64,000 nucleotides of DNA, taken from assembly GCA_029258795.1 (NCBI GenBank), contig JAPDKB010000007.1:243070-307069 (forward strand), given 5' to 3'. A program made the position numbers and the translations under genes. Of this stretch, positions 1 through 8,408 are shown in pieces. This DNA is from an archaeon (GTDB lineage Archaea > EX4484-52 > WAPT01). The notes under the pieces were generated by a model. It made no database searches. It saw only the letters and a list, made by a program, of their open reading frames with translations, and was not told where the DNA came from. Each line of letters starts with the position of its first letter. The first letter of the stretch is position 1.

Positions 1-2
1 GC

Positions 3-191
3 GTTACAGAGGTGACCATAAGAAACAGGTACAAGGATCTGGTGGAGAAGCTGGGCATAGAGGAGGAAGTGGAAAGAAAAGCTCAGGAAGGTGTGAAGCC
101 AAAGGAGGAAGAAGAGGCGGCAGAGGAAAAAGAGAGTGAAGAGAAAAATGAAAAAACGGAAGGAGAAAAGAAGAAGATCGTGCTGGAGTAA
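3..191 (+). CDS. tfb: Transcription initiation factor TFB (TFIIB homologue), C-terminal end only
   Basis: The open frame entering from the left edge begins VTEVTIRNRYKDLVEKLGI, which matches the last helix of the second cyclin fold of archaeal TFB (usual form TEVTVRNRYKEL). TFB bridges the TBP-TATA complex and RNA polymerase at promoters. The start lies outside the window. After the cyclin fold there is an extension of about 35 residues rich in Glu and Lys, which most archaeal TFBs lack; they stop soon after this helix. It ends with TAA at 189-191. The identification rests on a short segment but the motif is distinctive. Confidence 0.75.
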   Translation, partial: VTEVTIRNRYKDLVEKLGIEEEVERKAQEGVKPKEEEEAAEEKESEEKNEKTEGEKKKIVLE

Positions 192-225
192 AAATCTACC
201 CTCTTTTCCCTTTTTATTTCCTTCT

Positions 226-1395
226 TCAAAGCACCTCGATGTTTCTCATCAGCTCCGCTATCTCATCGATTCTCGCGTCAGTTTTGATGGCTGTTGCATT
301 CAGATGGGTTCTCGATGCCCGATATCCGTGTGCCTTTAACTCTTCAATAACGCGTTCAAGTGGGGGAACGTGCTTGATCTTCCACTTCTTGCAGATGAAG
401 TGTGTATCGTAAACCAGCCCACCTCTCACCTTCGATTCCTCAGCCATCACGCTCAGGAGTTTTATACTCTTCTCATTTATCCAATCCTCCTCTTTTTCCG
501 CAATTTTCAGCATATCATTGCATAGTTTATCATCGATAAGCTCTCCCGTCCACAAGGGTCCGAGTGTTTTTATTTTCTCATTCTTGCAGACTTCACAAAT
601 GTCATGCTTTTCATCCACAATCTCTCGATGTCCGCATTTCTCGCAGTAAGCAATGTATCCGATATGATTTAAGAGGAGGTCGTCCACAATCTTCAGTTTC
701 CTTTCAACCTCCCCCTGTACCCTAAAGAAATGCTCCATACCAAAGCAGAGGACAGGTTTGAAAGCTTTTTCGTGCTTTGCAAAGCTTCTTATGATAAATC
801 CCGACAGTATTCTAAGACCTGCTTCATACATACCATCGTACCTGTAAGATTTTGCAAGATATTTCCTATAACATGCAATAGGATACGTGCCGCAGAGCGG
901 AGCGGTGTCTGTGGCGGTAACACCAAGCATGGAAATCTTGGTGAGGGATTCTGCGCTGCAGTCGATGTATTTGGAAGGAGAGCCGAACGGATCTATGTCC
1001 ACAAGAGCACAAGCATTGCGCAGCTTTATCATTGCCACCCTCGCGTCTTCCCGCATCAGCTCAACCTTGCTTTTGTCAATTCCGTTGAGCTTGAGGTTGT
1101 GCTTTATCCATTCCAGAGCTTTGGGATTCAGGTCGTTGAAAACCACTTTGGATACATGATCCTCACACTCAAGGAGATAGCGTATCCCCCTTATGCCTGA
1201 TGCGGCAAAGGCATCCAGCACAACAGCGTTCTTCATGTTGTGCCTTTCAAAAAAGCTCAGAGCCGATAAAACGCTCAAATCCCTGCACACGAGCATGCGC
1301 GGATTGTAGAACACCTCATCGCTTTTGCTCACCTTCCCTGCTGGCACTTCCAGTTTGACAAGGCCTTCCCGCACCTCCACAACCTCCCCTTTCAT
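226..1395 (-). CDS. trm1: tRNA (guanine-26-N2) dimethyltransferase Trm1
   Basis: A class I SAM-dependent methyltransferase that dimethylates G26 of tRNA. Visible motifs are the SAM-binding DAFAASGIRGIRYL, the catalytic-region motif DIDPFGSPSKYID, and a C-terminal zinc ribbon (CEKCG...CEVCKNEK). The frame is open further upstream, but I take ATG at 1395 (protein begins MKGEVVEVREGL, 389 aa). Homologues start here, and the upstream extension covers a C/D-box RNA and is low-complexity. The gene runs convergently toward the TFB fragment, with 34 bases between the stops. Confidence 0.92.
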   Translation of the reverse strand: MKGEVVEVREGLVKLEVPAGKVSKSDEVFYNPRMLVCRDLSVLSALSFFERHNMKNAVVLDAFAASGIRGIRYLLECEDHVSKVVFNDLNPKALEWIKHNLKLNGIDKSKVELMREDARVAMIKLRNACALVDIDPFGSPSKYIDCSAESLTKISMLGVTATDTAPLCGTYPIACYRKYLAKSYRYDGMYEAGLRILSGFIIRSFAKHEKAFKPVLCFGMEHFFRVQGEVERKLKIVDDLLLNHIGYIAYCEKCGHREIVDEKHDICEVCKNEKIKTLGPLWTGELIDDKLCNDMLKIAEKEEDWINEKSIKLLSVMAEESKVRGGLVYDTHFICKKWKIKHVPPLERVIEELKAHGYRASRTHLNATAIKTDARIDEIAELMRNIEVL

Positions 1396-1479
1396 GATAA
1401 GTGGTTTGTATGCCAAGCTTTTAATTTTAAAAATCAGCAAAAAACAAGATAAGTTACTGGCTGAACCGGGCCCAGGCAA

Positions 1480-1550
1480 ACGAGTGATGAGCGCTAGCAC
1501 TTCTGACCTGCGTGCCTGCAGGAATGATGAGCGACCTACGGGCTGAACGC
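1480..1550 (+). ncRNA. C/D-box guide sRNA with two 12-nt guides
   Basis: Boxes occur in perfect archaeal order: C box GTGATGA at 1484-1490, D' box CTGA at 1503-1506, C' box ATGATGA at 1524-1530, D box CTGA at 1543-1546. The guides between C and D' (1491-1502) and between C' and D (1531-1542) are both exactly 12 nt, the spacing expected for symmetric archaeal C/D sRNPs (L7Ae, Nop5, fibrillarin) that direct 2'-O-methylation. By the D+5 rule the second guide would target the U in CCCGUAGG. I could not assign the rRNA or tRNA target by eye. The gene lies upstream of and opposite to trm1, and the ends are approximate. Confidence 0.85.
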
Positions 1551-1565
1551 AGAAAGAAAATGTTA

Positions 1566-2003
1566 TCACATCCTCTCAAACTTTTTGAGGTATTCGTCCA
1601 CTATTTTACACAGCTTGTTTCTGCATGCGCCACGTATCCCCTTCAGATCCTCGGCAATCTCACGGCATATTTCTGCTTGTCTGAGGTCTCTCTCCAGCTC
1701 TACTCTTTGTCCATCCTCCAAGTATCTCAGCTTTTCTTTACAATACATGATGTGATCTTCGAGCATTCCTTTCGACTCTTCCACCCAAGGAGAAAGGAAA
1801 TCCTTTCCGAGCTTGTAAGCTTCATTCCTGAAGTCGTGCGTCATATGTTTGAATCGATCCACAAGCTCTTCGTTTTTTCCCGTGTTTTTACATTCTCCAC
1901 ATATCTCGCTGATATTCACTCTTATTCTATCGGTAAGGTCGGAGATGTAAGGGTGTGGTTTTTGTCGGTAAATGTTGAAGGTTTTGGTTGTCGAACTAAC
2001 CAT
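1566..2003 (-). CDS. Hypothetical protein, helical, charged
   Basis: A 145-residue protein if ATG at 2003 is used (begins MVSSTTKTFNIY). A longer frame to 2072 exists, but its extra N-terminus is Lys/Ser-rich and an AT-rich TATA-like stretch lies inside it. The sequence is mostly charged helix with scattered cysteines (CGEC around residue 36 and isolated Cys later). No domain is recognised. It is transcribed divergently from the restriction-like operon's far end and stops 16 bases from the C/D sRNA. Function unknown. Confidence 0.55.
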   Translation of the reverse strand: MVSSTTKTFNIYRQKPHPYISDLTDRIRVNISEICGECKNTGKNEELVDRFKHMTHDFRNEAYKLGKDFLSPWVEESKGMLEDHIMYCKEKLRYLEDGQRVELERDLRQAEICREIAEDLKGIRGACRNKLCKIVDEYLKKFERM

Positions 2004-2296
2004 ACTTTTGTTTATCTTACATGAAAAATAAAAATCCTGCCTTTTCAGTTTCGTGGAGCTTTTCTTTTTCAATGATTGATTTTTTCTAGGAGAGAAAGGC
2101 GAGTGTGTAACGTTGGCTGAGGGTCCGGCTCTTGCTTTGCTGTTAGCATATGCCGTGAAACAAGCTTGAGCTTGCCGAACATGCTCGTAATTAGGAAAGT
2201 TCTGGGAACCAAGAAAACAGCAGTTTACGTTATGCTTATTGTTGTTTACTCCACAATTTGTGGTGTTTGTTTGGGAGGGTTTGAGAATAAGAAAAA

Positions 2297-3262
2297 TTAT
2301 GTATAATTGTCATTTTTTTCCGAGCAATATTCAACTAATGAAGCATTTTCTACTTTTTTCAAAGTTATTTCTTTTTCTTCTATTTTTTTTGGATCTGAAG
2401 GAATCATAAATACTTTTTTTATTTTTTCCCAATCTTTATCTCTAATTGTGACTATTTTTCCAAGGTATATACTCACATAGCAATCATTAATTTTAGTAGG
2501 TCTGGTGTGCTCTAATTTTCTTTTTGTTATTTCCACATATTTGGGGTCTATATCTATCGCTATATATTTTCTTCCCAATCTTTTCGCAGCAACCGCTGTT
2601 GTTCCGGTCCCCACAAATGGGTCAAGAACAACATCACCTTCATCCGTCGTCATTAAAATTAATCTTTCTAATAACGGGACGGGCAATTGGCAAGGATGTT
2701 CGTCTCTTCTTTTTTTATGTCTTATTCTATGAATATCTGTCCAGACATCAGAAATTAAAGGGCCATATGGGTGCATTTGATTTTTCTTTCCCCCGTAGTC
2801 TTGTAAGACAACCCCACACTTCCTACATCTCGGATGTCTTCCGCGAATGTCATAGAATTTGAATCCTTTTGGTTGTTTTGTATACCATAAAATACCATAA
2901 TGAGTAGGTAATAATGTCTTTCCTAAAGGTGCGCCCATTGCATTCCATGCTATCCAGTGCCTAAAATGAGCTATTTCATTGAGATATGATGCAAAATAAG
3001 TAAGCCATCTAGGGATATTATGAACAAATATAGAGCCTGTCGGTTTAGTGATCCTTACCATTTCCTTTAACCATAATTTGCACCATTCTATGTATTCATC
3101 AACATCTTTTTTATCATAATAGCTATTGTATTTTTTACCCAAATTGAATGGTGGGTCGGCGAAAGTCATATCTACCGAATTATCTGGAATTTGTCGCATT
3201 ACCTCTATTGCATCCCCTTCTATTACCTTATTAATGAACTCATCTATATTTTCAGATCCCAT
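2297..3262 (-). CDS. DNA methyltransferase, beta-type (DPPF motif), probable N6-adenine specificity
   Basis: Motif IV (FADPPFNLGKKYNS, near residue 35) precedes the target-recognition region, and motif I (VLDPFVGTGTTAVAAKR, near residue 215) is C-terminal, which is the permuted beta order. EHPCQLPVPLLERLI is the conserved segment before motif I. DPPF favours N6-adenine over N4-cytosine (usually SPPY). A CRKCG pair sits in the recognition region. The ATG at 3262 overlaps the end of the DUF262 gene by 19 bases. Last gene of an AT-rich operon and the presumed protective partner of the nuclease upstream. Confidence 0.88.
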   Translation of the reverse strand: MGSENIDEFINKVIEGDAIEVMRQIPDNSVDMTFADPPFNLGKKYNSYYDKKDVDEYIEWCKLWLKEMVRITKPTGSIFVHNIPRWLTYFASYLNEIAHFRHWIAWNAMGAPLGKTLLPTHYGILWYTKQPKGFKFYDIRGRHPRCRKCGVVLQDYGGKKNQMHPYGPLISDVWTDIHRIRHKKRRDEHPCQLPVPLLERLILMTTDEGDVVLDPFVGTGTTAVAAKRLGRKYIAIDIDPKYVEITKRKLEHTRPTKINDCYVSIYLGKIVTIRDKDWEKIKKVFMIPSDPKKIEEKEITLKKVENASLVEYCSEKNDNYT

Positions 3263-4899
3263 ATTTTTATCGCCCTTCCCGCGAATTCTTTTTGTCGTTC
3301 TTCTATTTCAGAAGGTGTCCAATCGTCATACTTTGCTAGATCCCGAGTAATTACTAGTTCAGAGTTTATGTAAATTGATTTTTTATTCTTAAAAGGGCCA
3401 TTACCTATATCGCTATTCATCGTTTTATCTAATAGAGTAAGATTCCCGATTTTACGATAATATGTTTTATGTAAATTTTCATCAAAACTTGGCCAATCTC
3501 TTTGTAAATCAGTCGGATTTACTGGCAATATATGTTCCAAATTAGCTTTTTCTGGATTTTTAATAGGTTCGAGTTCTGCGGTAGTTCTATATGTTTGTTC
3601 CAGTTTTCTTAAATAGTACCGCGCGATGTAGGCTTTGGAAACCGTAGCTATTTCGAAAGCTGTTTTAAATTCCTCATCTGTAGGTATTAAGTGTTTTATG
3701 GAATTTAGTAATTTTTTTGCACTGTTTATCTCTCCTTCATTAATGAGTTTTGCCTGTTTTGAAAATTCTTTCTCAAGCGTACCTGATCCAATCTTACCAG
3801 TTATAAGATTTCTAACTGACCAAGACACTATAAGTTTTAATGCTTTTTTCACTTCTTCAGGTTTATCTTTCCATATCTCAAGCAAGGCAATTAAAAGTGG
3901 TCTATTTTGGACCAGTCTCAATTCCAATAACTCTGATATGTATTCGGAACATTCAGGCGGAAAATTATTCCAAAGAGGATGATTTGGATTTAAGATTGCA
4001 AGGTAGACTTCAGAATTCTTCTCTAAATTACTGAGAAATGTGATAGATTGATTCTTATTTTTTATTTTTTCTTTTATATTTTTATAAAGTTCTTTTTCAC
4101 GAGTTAATCCGTATTTTGAAGACCAATAATATCGTATATAGTTCAAAATCTCTTCCTCATTTATTCCTGATTCTATAGCTCCTGTAAATCTTGTCCATTT
4201 GTCTTTAGCTTCCTCAATTCTATCTCCTGCTTTGTTAAATAAATAATTTTTTATAAGATCGGTTTGTGATAAAATCAATCCTCGGTCATTTAATGTTTCA
4301 AAAACAGTAAAAGCGTTTACATCATCAGACACAGTAACGGTTATTATCAATAATTTATCCTTCAAAAAATCAACTAAGTCTAATAAACCATTGAGATTTT
4401 CACTTTTGTACTTATTCTCAATATGCACTTTCAAAAAATTGTAAGCATCCATAAGTCTATTATGTGAGGCTCTTAAGGGTTCTATGGACTCATTACCTAT
4501 TAATGCTCTTACATAAAATTCGTTATCTACATCATTAAGGGTTAATTTTTGCTTTATTTCTTTATCGCGGTAACTTCGCTTGAATATAAATTCTCTTTCA
4601 ATTTCAGTTGCTCTATCTTCTTCACCTATTTCTTTAAGAAAATCTCTTACTGCAATAAAAAACAAACTTACTGTGGCTAATCTTTGCTGCCCGTCTACGA
4701 TTTCCAAATAATCGCCTCTGTCTGTAACTACTATTGTGCCTATGAAATATTCATCTGGATATGAATTCGTAATGTCATCAAAAAGTTCCTTAACATTCTC
4801 CACTTCCCAAGCAAACGATCTTTGGTAAAGAGGGACTTTTAAAAAGTTGTCCGACAAAAAATGCCCTATTCCATCATGCTTAAAGTCTATTTTAGACAT
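3244..4899 (-). CDS. DUF262/DUF1524 (GmrSD-like) nuclease-associated protein
   Basis: The N-terminal DUF262 ParB/sulfiredoxin-like fold is shown by VPLYQRSFAW (about residues 23-32) and the EIVDGQQRLATV motif (near residue 67), the nucleotide-binding DGQQR. The C-terminus is a DUF1524 HNH-type nuclease: NLEHILPVNP, KIGNLTLLDKTMNS, then N/F/K residues. Single-chain proteins with both domains act in type IV-like restriction (GmrSD, BrxU). Here it sits between a PD-(D/E)XK-like nuclease and a DNA methyltransferase with overlaps on both sides. The start ATG at 4899 follows GGAGGT with 7-base spacing. Codon use is much more AT-rich than the flanking housekeeping genes. Confidence 0.85.
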   Translation of the reverse strand: MSKIDFKHDGIGHFLSDNFLKVPLYQRSFAWEVENVKELFDDITNSYPDEYFIGTIVVTDRGDYLEIVDGQQRLATVSLFFIAVRDFLKEIGEEDRATEIEREFIFKRSYRDKEIKQKLTLNDVDNEFYVRALIGNESIEPLRASHNRLMDAYNFLKVHIENKYKSENLNGLLDLVDFLKDKLLIITVTVSDDVNAFTVFETLNDRGLILSQTDLIKNYLFNKAGDRIEEAKDKWTRFTGAIESGINEEEILNYIRYYWSSKYGLTREKELYKNIKEKIKNKNQSITFLSNLEKNSEVYLAILNPNHPLWNNFPPECSEYISELLELRLVQNRPLLIALLEIWKDKPEEVKKALKLIVSWSVRNLITGKIGSGTLEKEFSKQAKLINEGEINSAKKLLNSIKHLIPTDEEFKTAFEIATVSKAYIARYYLRKLEQTYRTTAELEPIKNPEKANLEHILPVNPTDLQRDWPSFDENLHKTYYRKIGNLTLLDKTMNSDIGNGPFKNKKSIYINSELVITRDLAKYDDWTPSEIEERQKEFAGRAIKIWDLKI

Positions 4900-5863
4900 C
4901 TTCTTCTACCTCCATGATATTTCTCAACAAAGCTTTAAATTTACTGAGTTCGTCTGCTCTAAAAGTAAAAACAAAATCGTATGCCTCGACCATTCTTCTC
5001 AAGTCTCCTCTCCTTACGTACCATCCAATTCCGTCTACAAAGCCTACAAATATCGAATTTGGATAATGTTTTTTGATTGCTTCAGCCACTCTCTGTTCAG
5101 TTTTAGCTTTGTCACCCATTCCCGAGCTCGTAGTAACGACATAAGAGCACTCAATGATTACTTTTGGTGAACGTTTACTCGGGATTATGAAATCAAGCGT
5201 TCGTGGAACATTATCCAGTTCTCCTTTTTCAAACGGATAGCGTAACTCGTTCAGGATTTTCTCAATAACAACTTCAGGGTTATTTCCTTTACTTGCTGAA
5301 TAAGAACCCTTAGTTTTATATCGTATTATTGTGTCTATCAAAGATTCTATAGAGAAACTAAGCTTATTTATATCCAGTTTCTTAAATTCAAAAAGTGGGA
5401 TAACCCTTCTCAAAATTGGAACTGTTGAACCTTTGAAAAATAAATTGACTATGCCTTCTGCGAATTTTCTGTTGCTTCTCACATATGACTTGATTTTTTC
5501 CAATGTCCATTCTTTTTCAAAATCTTCGTTTGGCCAATATTCTTTATTAACAATCTTGTTTAATTCCTCATCATCTATAACTCGAATGAACGTTATTAAA
5601 CGTAACAAACTCTCTTTTGAAAATCCTGTAAGAGTTAATAACGCATCTAGTCCATTCTCCAGATTCATGATATGCTCTACGAAAATTTCTTCTTTCAAAC
5701 CTTCTTGTTCAACCCTCTTTTTGAGAATAAAGAGATTCTGTGCTAATGAGGAAATATATGCTTCATATTCCTCTTCAAATTCTACATTTTGGAAATAAAA
5801 TGTATTTTTTTCTATCACTGTATTAAATTTTGTCTCATCATCCGGGAATTGTAAGTTAGTCAT
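4892..5863 (-). CDS. DpnII-like type II restriction endonuclease (probable)
   Basis: 323 residues from ATG at 5863, which follows GAGGTG by 5 bases (a GTG six bases upstream is also in frame). The C-terminal half has a PD-(D/E)XK-like core: RTLDFIIPSKRSPKVIIECSY, with TSSGMGDKAKTEQR and then VGFVDGIGWYVRRGDLRRM. These resemble the DpnII/MboI-type family, in which the Lys of the motif is often replaced. The N-terminal half is helical and not recognised. It overlaps the DUF262 gene by 8 bases. The presence of a DNA methyltransferase in the same operon supports a restriction role. Family assignment is by motif only. Confidence 0.65.
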   Translation of the reverse strand: MTNLQFPDDETKFNTVIEKNTFYFQNVEFEEEYEAYISSLAQNLFILKKRVEQEGLKEEIFVEHIMNLENGLDALLTLTGFSKESLLRLITFIRVIDDEELNKIVNKEYWPNEDFEKEWTLEKIKSYVRSNRKFAEGIVNLFFKGSTVPILRRVIPLFEFKKLDINKLSFSIESLIDTIIRYKTKGSYSASKGNNPEVVIEKILNELRYPFEKGELDNVPRTLDFIIPSKRSPKVIIECSYVVTTSSGMGDKAKTEQRVAEAIKKHYPNSIFVGFVDGIGWYVRRGDLRRMVEAYDFVFTFRADELSKFKALLRNIMEVEEDV

Positions 5864-5915
5864 TCTCACACCTCTTTTCTAAATATCAATACGAATTCCT
5901 CATGCATTGTATTTC

Positions 5916-6170
5916 TTATTTCTTTAAAAGATTTAATCCGTGTATTTTGCCAAATTCTTTAATTTTGTTTTCAAGTCTTATACCTCCTGTCTGTATATCG
6001 TTTGATTCGATTATTATCACCGCATGTTTTGATAGGATTTTTGATTCATAATAAGCAAATTCTAATTCAAAAACTTCTGTTACACTAGGTAATAATTCAA
6101 ACCAATTAGGAAATAACATTTCATGAATTGTTGGCAAATCTAAAGTAGATATGCGCGTTTCATTACTCAT
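5916..6170 (-). CDS. Small hypothetical protein at head of defence operon
   Basis: 84 residues from ATG at 6170, preceded by GGTGA 6 bases upstream. The sequence contains a strand-rich centre (FELEFAYYESKILSKHAVIIIES) followed by a charged helix. No family recognised. It has the same AT-rich composition and strand as the three restriction-type genes downstream and lies 52 bases upstream of the nuclease. It is therefore likely the first gene of that operon, possibly a specificity or control protein, though nothing in the sequence (no HTH) proves it. Confidence 0.5.
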   Translation of the reverse strand: MSNETRISTLDLPTIHEMLFPNWFELLPSVTEVFELEFAYYESKILSKHAVIIIESNDIQTGGIRLENKIKEFGKIHGLNLLKK

Positions 6171-6311
6171 CACTTTTCACCTTTTGGTTTGATCCTTCCA
6201 TTAAAATAATCTATAGCAACTTATTTAATTTATCTAATTTTCATTTGACAATTGGCAATATATGCCCCACCAAAACCCTTTTAACTTTCCCGCACTTAAT
6301 TTTTCAACATC

Positions 6312-6695
6312 ATGATGAGCAGGGACGAGCTGGAGAGGTTTTTGCTTCTTGTGGAAAAGCTGAGGTGTGATGAGAGGTTGATTATTGTTGAGGGAAAGGA
6401 AGACAGGGTGAGTTTGGAGAGAATGGGGATAGATAGCGCGAGAATAATAGAAGTAAGCAAAAAACCGAGGCATGAGCTGATGGATGTTTTTGAGGAAAAA
6501 AACGCAAGAAGTGTGATAAGCTTTCTGGATGATGACAAGGCGGGAAAAGCGCTGCTCAAAAGGATGAAAACTTGGTTCCCTCACGTAAGCTTTGATGAAA
6601 GCTACTCCTCCAAAATTTACGGCATGCTGCATGTCAGCTTTGCGGCAGATATCTCAAAAGCGGTTGAAAGGCACATAACAAACTATTTTTTCTGA
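6312..6695 (+). CDS. Small stand-alone Toprim domain protein
   Basis: 127 residues forming a single Toprim fold: glutamate motif IIVEGKEDRVSLERMG (residues 24-39) and DxD motif FLDDDKAG (near residue 76), so all metal-binding acidic residues are kept. Toprim domains occur in primases, topoisomerases, OLD nucleases and RNase M5. Short archaeal versions are widespread but their exact role is unsettled. A TATA-like CCCTTTTAAC lies about 27 bases upstream, implying a leaderless mRNA from the first or second ATG (6312 or 6315). It ends 13 bases inside the convergent nucleotidyltransferase gene. Confidence 0.8.
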   Translation: MMSRDELERFLLLVEKLRCDERLIIVEGKEDRVSLERMGIDSARIIEVSKKPRHELMDVFEEKNARSVISFLDDDKAGKALLKRMKTWFPHVSFDESYSSKIYGMLHVSFAADISKAVERHITNYFF

Positions 6696-8314
6696 GATTC
6701 ATCTTGTGGTGGAGAGGTTTCCTGTGTTTCCAAATTTTCCCTTGATTGAGTCAGGGTGGGTTTGGAAGGCATATCGCTCTTTCCCTTAACCTTCTTTTTT
6801 TCCAGCAATTTCTCCAATGCTTCCACAAACTCCTTCGTTTTCTCCCTTATCTCGTAAATCTTCTCCTCCGGGATATCCTCTTCCTTGCCCTCCTTGACCA
6901 TCTCCAGATACTTCATCATGATGTTGAACAGATACTCGTGCTGCTCCCTGACCTCTGGAAAGGTGCTGTGCATTACCGCGGGCAAGTCCTTCAGTTCTTC
7001 AGGCGGCTCTATGCCAACACGCCTCAGGGCAACAACATCCGCCTTCAAAAACATCTTGTAGGTTTCTATCAGCACATTACCCTTGTGGCGCATCCCCATA
7101 CTGTCTATCAGGCTCTTAATGGCATCAACAACCTTTCTTGCTCTCTCTATATATTCATCCACCATCTTCCCTATGTCCTTACTCTCCTCAGGAGGCATGT
7201 ACTCAACATCTTTTGCAAACTTGTGCACAGCCCTTATATCATCAACCACGCTCCTGTCAAGCATTCCTCTTGCCACAAGAGTTGCCTCCAAAGCGTCAGC
7301 CACCTCCTCCTTGTTCACGGGAAGGCGGCCTATCATCATCAACGCTGCATTTCCAGCTGACGCTACCGCTTGCTCAAGGTAGTGAGCTGCCGATTTAACG
7401 CGGGAGACAGCATAATCCACAAACTTCGGAGCAGCTGAAATCTTCTTGTCCACAGCTTCTTTGGTGGTTGGCACCATGCCACGCTGTACCATGCGCTTTG
7501 CGGGCATGAAGACGCCAACATCATAGACAGGGATGCCGTATCTCAAAATGGAGATAAGCACCGGCTCCGCCATTCTCAAATTGTCCCAGAACTCCGTGAG
7601 GAACATGAATGCCTGAATGGTTATGCGCTCATCAACATCCCTTGCTATTCTCACCAGCTCATCCCATATCTGGTCCTTAATCTGATCCGGAACTTCCTCC
7701 TCTATGCCCGTATCATCCATCACCACGAAAATGTCAAGATCACTCTTCTCATGATGCGTACCTTTAGCCGTTGAGCCGTAAACCACAACCGCTTTAACCC
7801 TCTTCTTGTACTTCTGGATTAACTTGGCTGCGTACCTCCTTGCTACCTCCATCCTCTTCTCAAAATCCTTCTTTCTCTTCTCCTCCTGCAGTTTTTTGGC
7901 CATCTCCTCGATCTTTTTCTCCTCCTGCTTAGCAATCTTGATTATCTCCTCCGCTCTTTCTTCAGAAATGCCAGCATTCACAAGTTCCTTGAGTTTTGCT
8001 GAAGCAAGAGCGTTTATAGTTGTTATGCCTGCTGCCTTCAACTTTGCCTTCTCCTCCTTGCTCAAGAAATCGAACTTCTCAATAGACCTGCCGTTTGCAG
8101 CCAGTTCCTTCAGCTTTTTCTCCTCCCTACTTACCATGTATTTCTCAATTATCGCTCTCTTCTTCTCATCAACCACCGAGGCACGGATAGCATCCTTACC
8201 ATTAGAGTTTTTATTTTTCGAGTTTTCTTGTTTGCCTTTATTATTCTTCACATTATCACCCCTATCGGATTGAGAAGTATTCTCACCAACAACAGCTTCT
8301 CTTATCTCCTCCAT
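6683..8314 (-). CDS. Pol-beta-type nucleotidyltransferase with HhH-like and helical C-terminal domains
   Basis: 543 residues from ATG at 8314 with GGTGG just upstream; TTG/GTG codons further up are less likely. The order is: Lys/Asn-rich N-terminus; a helix-hairpin-helix-like segment (LKAAGITTINALASAKLKEL, then AGISEERAEEIIKIA); a long charged coiled coil; a nucleotidyltransferase core with GSTAKG and KSDLDIFVV (GS...DxD intact); then about 250 residues of helices resembling HEPN/PaNTase-associated domains; and a disordered Lys/Pro/Ser tail. The catalytic motif is complete, so nucleotide transfer activity is plausible. The substrate is unknown. Its TATA box is at 8363-8376. Confidence 0.75.
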   Translation of the reverse strand: MEEIREAVVGENTSQSDRGDNVKNNKGKQENSKNKNSNGKDAIRASVVDEKKRAIIEKYMVSREEKKLKELAANGRSIEKFDFLSKEEKAKLKAAGITTINALASAKLKELVNAGISEERAEEIIKIAKQEEKKIEEMAKKLQEEKRKKDFEKRMEVARRYAAKLIQKYKKRVKAVVVYGSTAKGTHHEKSDLDIFVVMDDTGIEEEVPDQIKDQIWDELVRIARDVDERITIQAFMFLTEFWDNLRMAEPVLISILRYGIPVYDVGVFMPAKRMVQRGMVPTTKEAVDKKISAAPKFVDYAVSRVKSAAHYLEQAVASAGNAALMMIGRLPVNKEEVADALEATLVARGMLDRSVVDDIRAVHKFAKDVEYMPPEESKDIGKMVDEYIERARKVVDAIKSLIDSMGMRHKGNVLIETYKMFLKADVVALRRVGIEPPEELKDLPAVMHSTFPEVREQHEYLFNIMMKYLEMVKEGKEEDIPEEKIYEIREKTKEFVEALEKLLEKKKVKGKSDMPSKPTLTQSRENLETQETSPPQDESQKK

Positions 8315-8362
8315 GCCACCGCTGTTGCCCACAAAAATCACCAAAGAAATGTTGTGTTCTCA

Positions 8363-8376
8363 CATTTATATAAATG
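8363..8376 (-). promoter_or_regulatory. TATA box, 14-bp perfect palindrome
   Basis: CATTTATATAAATG is its own reverse complement. The centre lies 55 bases before the ATG at 8314, leaving room for a leader of about 30 bases with the GGTGG site. Almost the same 14-mer recurs at 10981 and 19145. Confidence 0.7.
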
Positions 8377-8408
8377 AGCCAACCACAATTTTGAAATTCA
8401 GAGCCAAA

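Noticed and set aside
1396-1569. N-terminal extension of trm1 by 58 codons
   Set aside because: It would cover the C/D sRNA, is unlike the family N-terminus, and a good ATG exists at 1395.
2115-2185. Possible H/ACA-type hairpin (CGGC/GCCG stem then AACA) in the gap upstream of the hypothetical gene
   Set aside because: The basal stem is only 4 bp, the upper stem pairs poorly and no clear K-turn is visible. Not enough to call, though the gap is richer in G+C than its surroundings.
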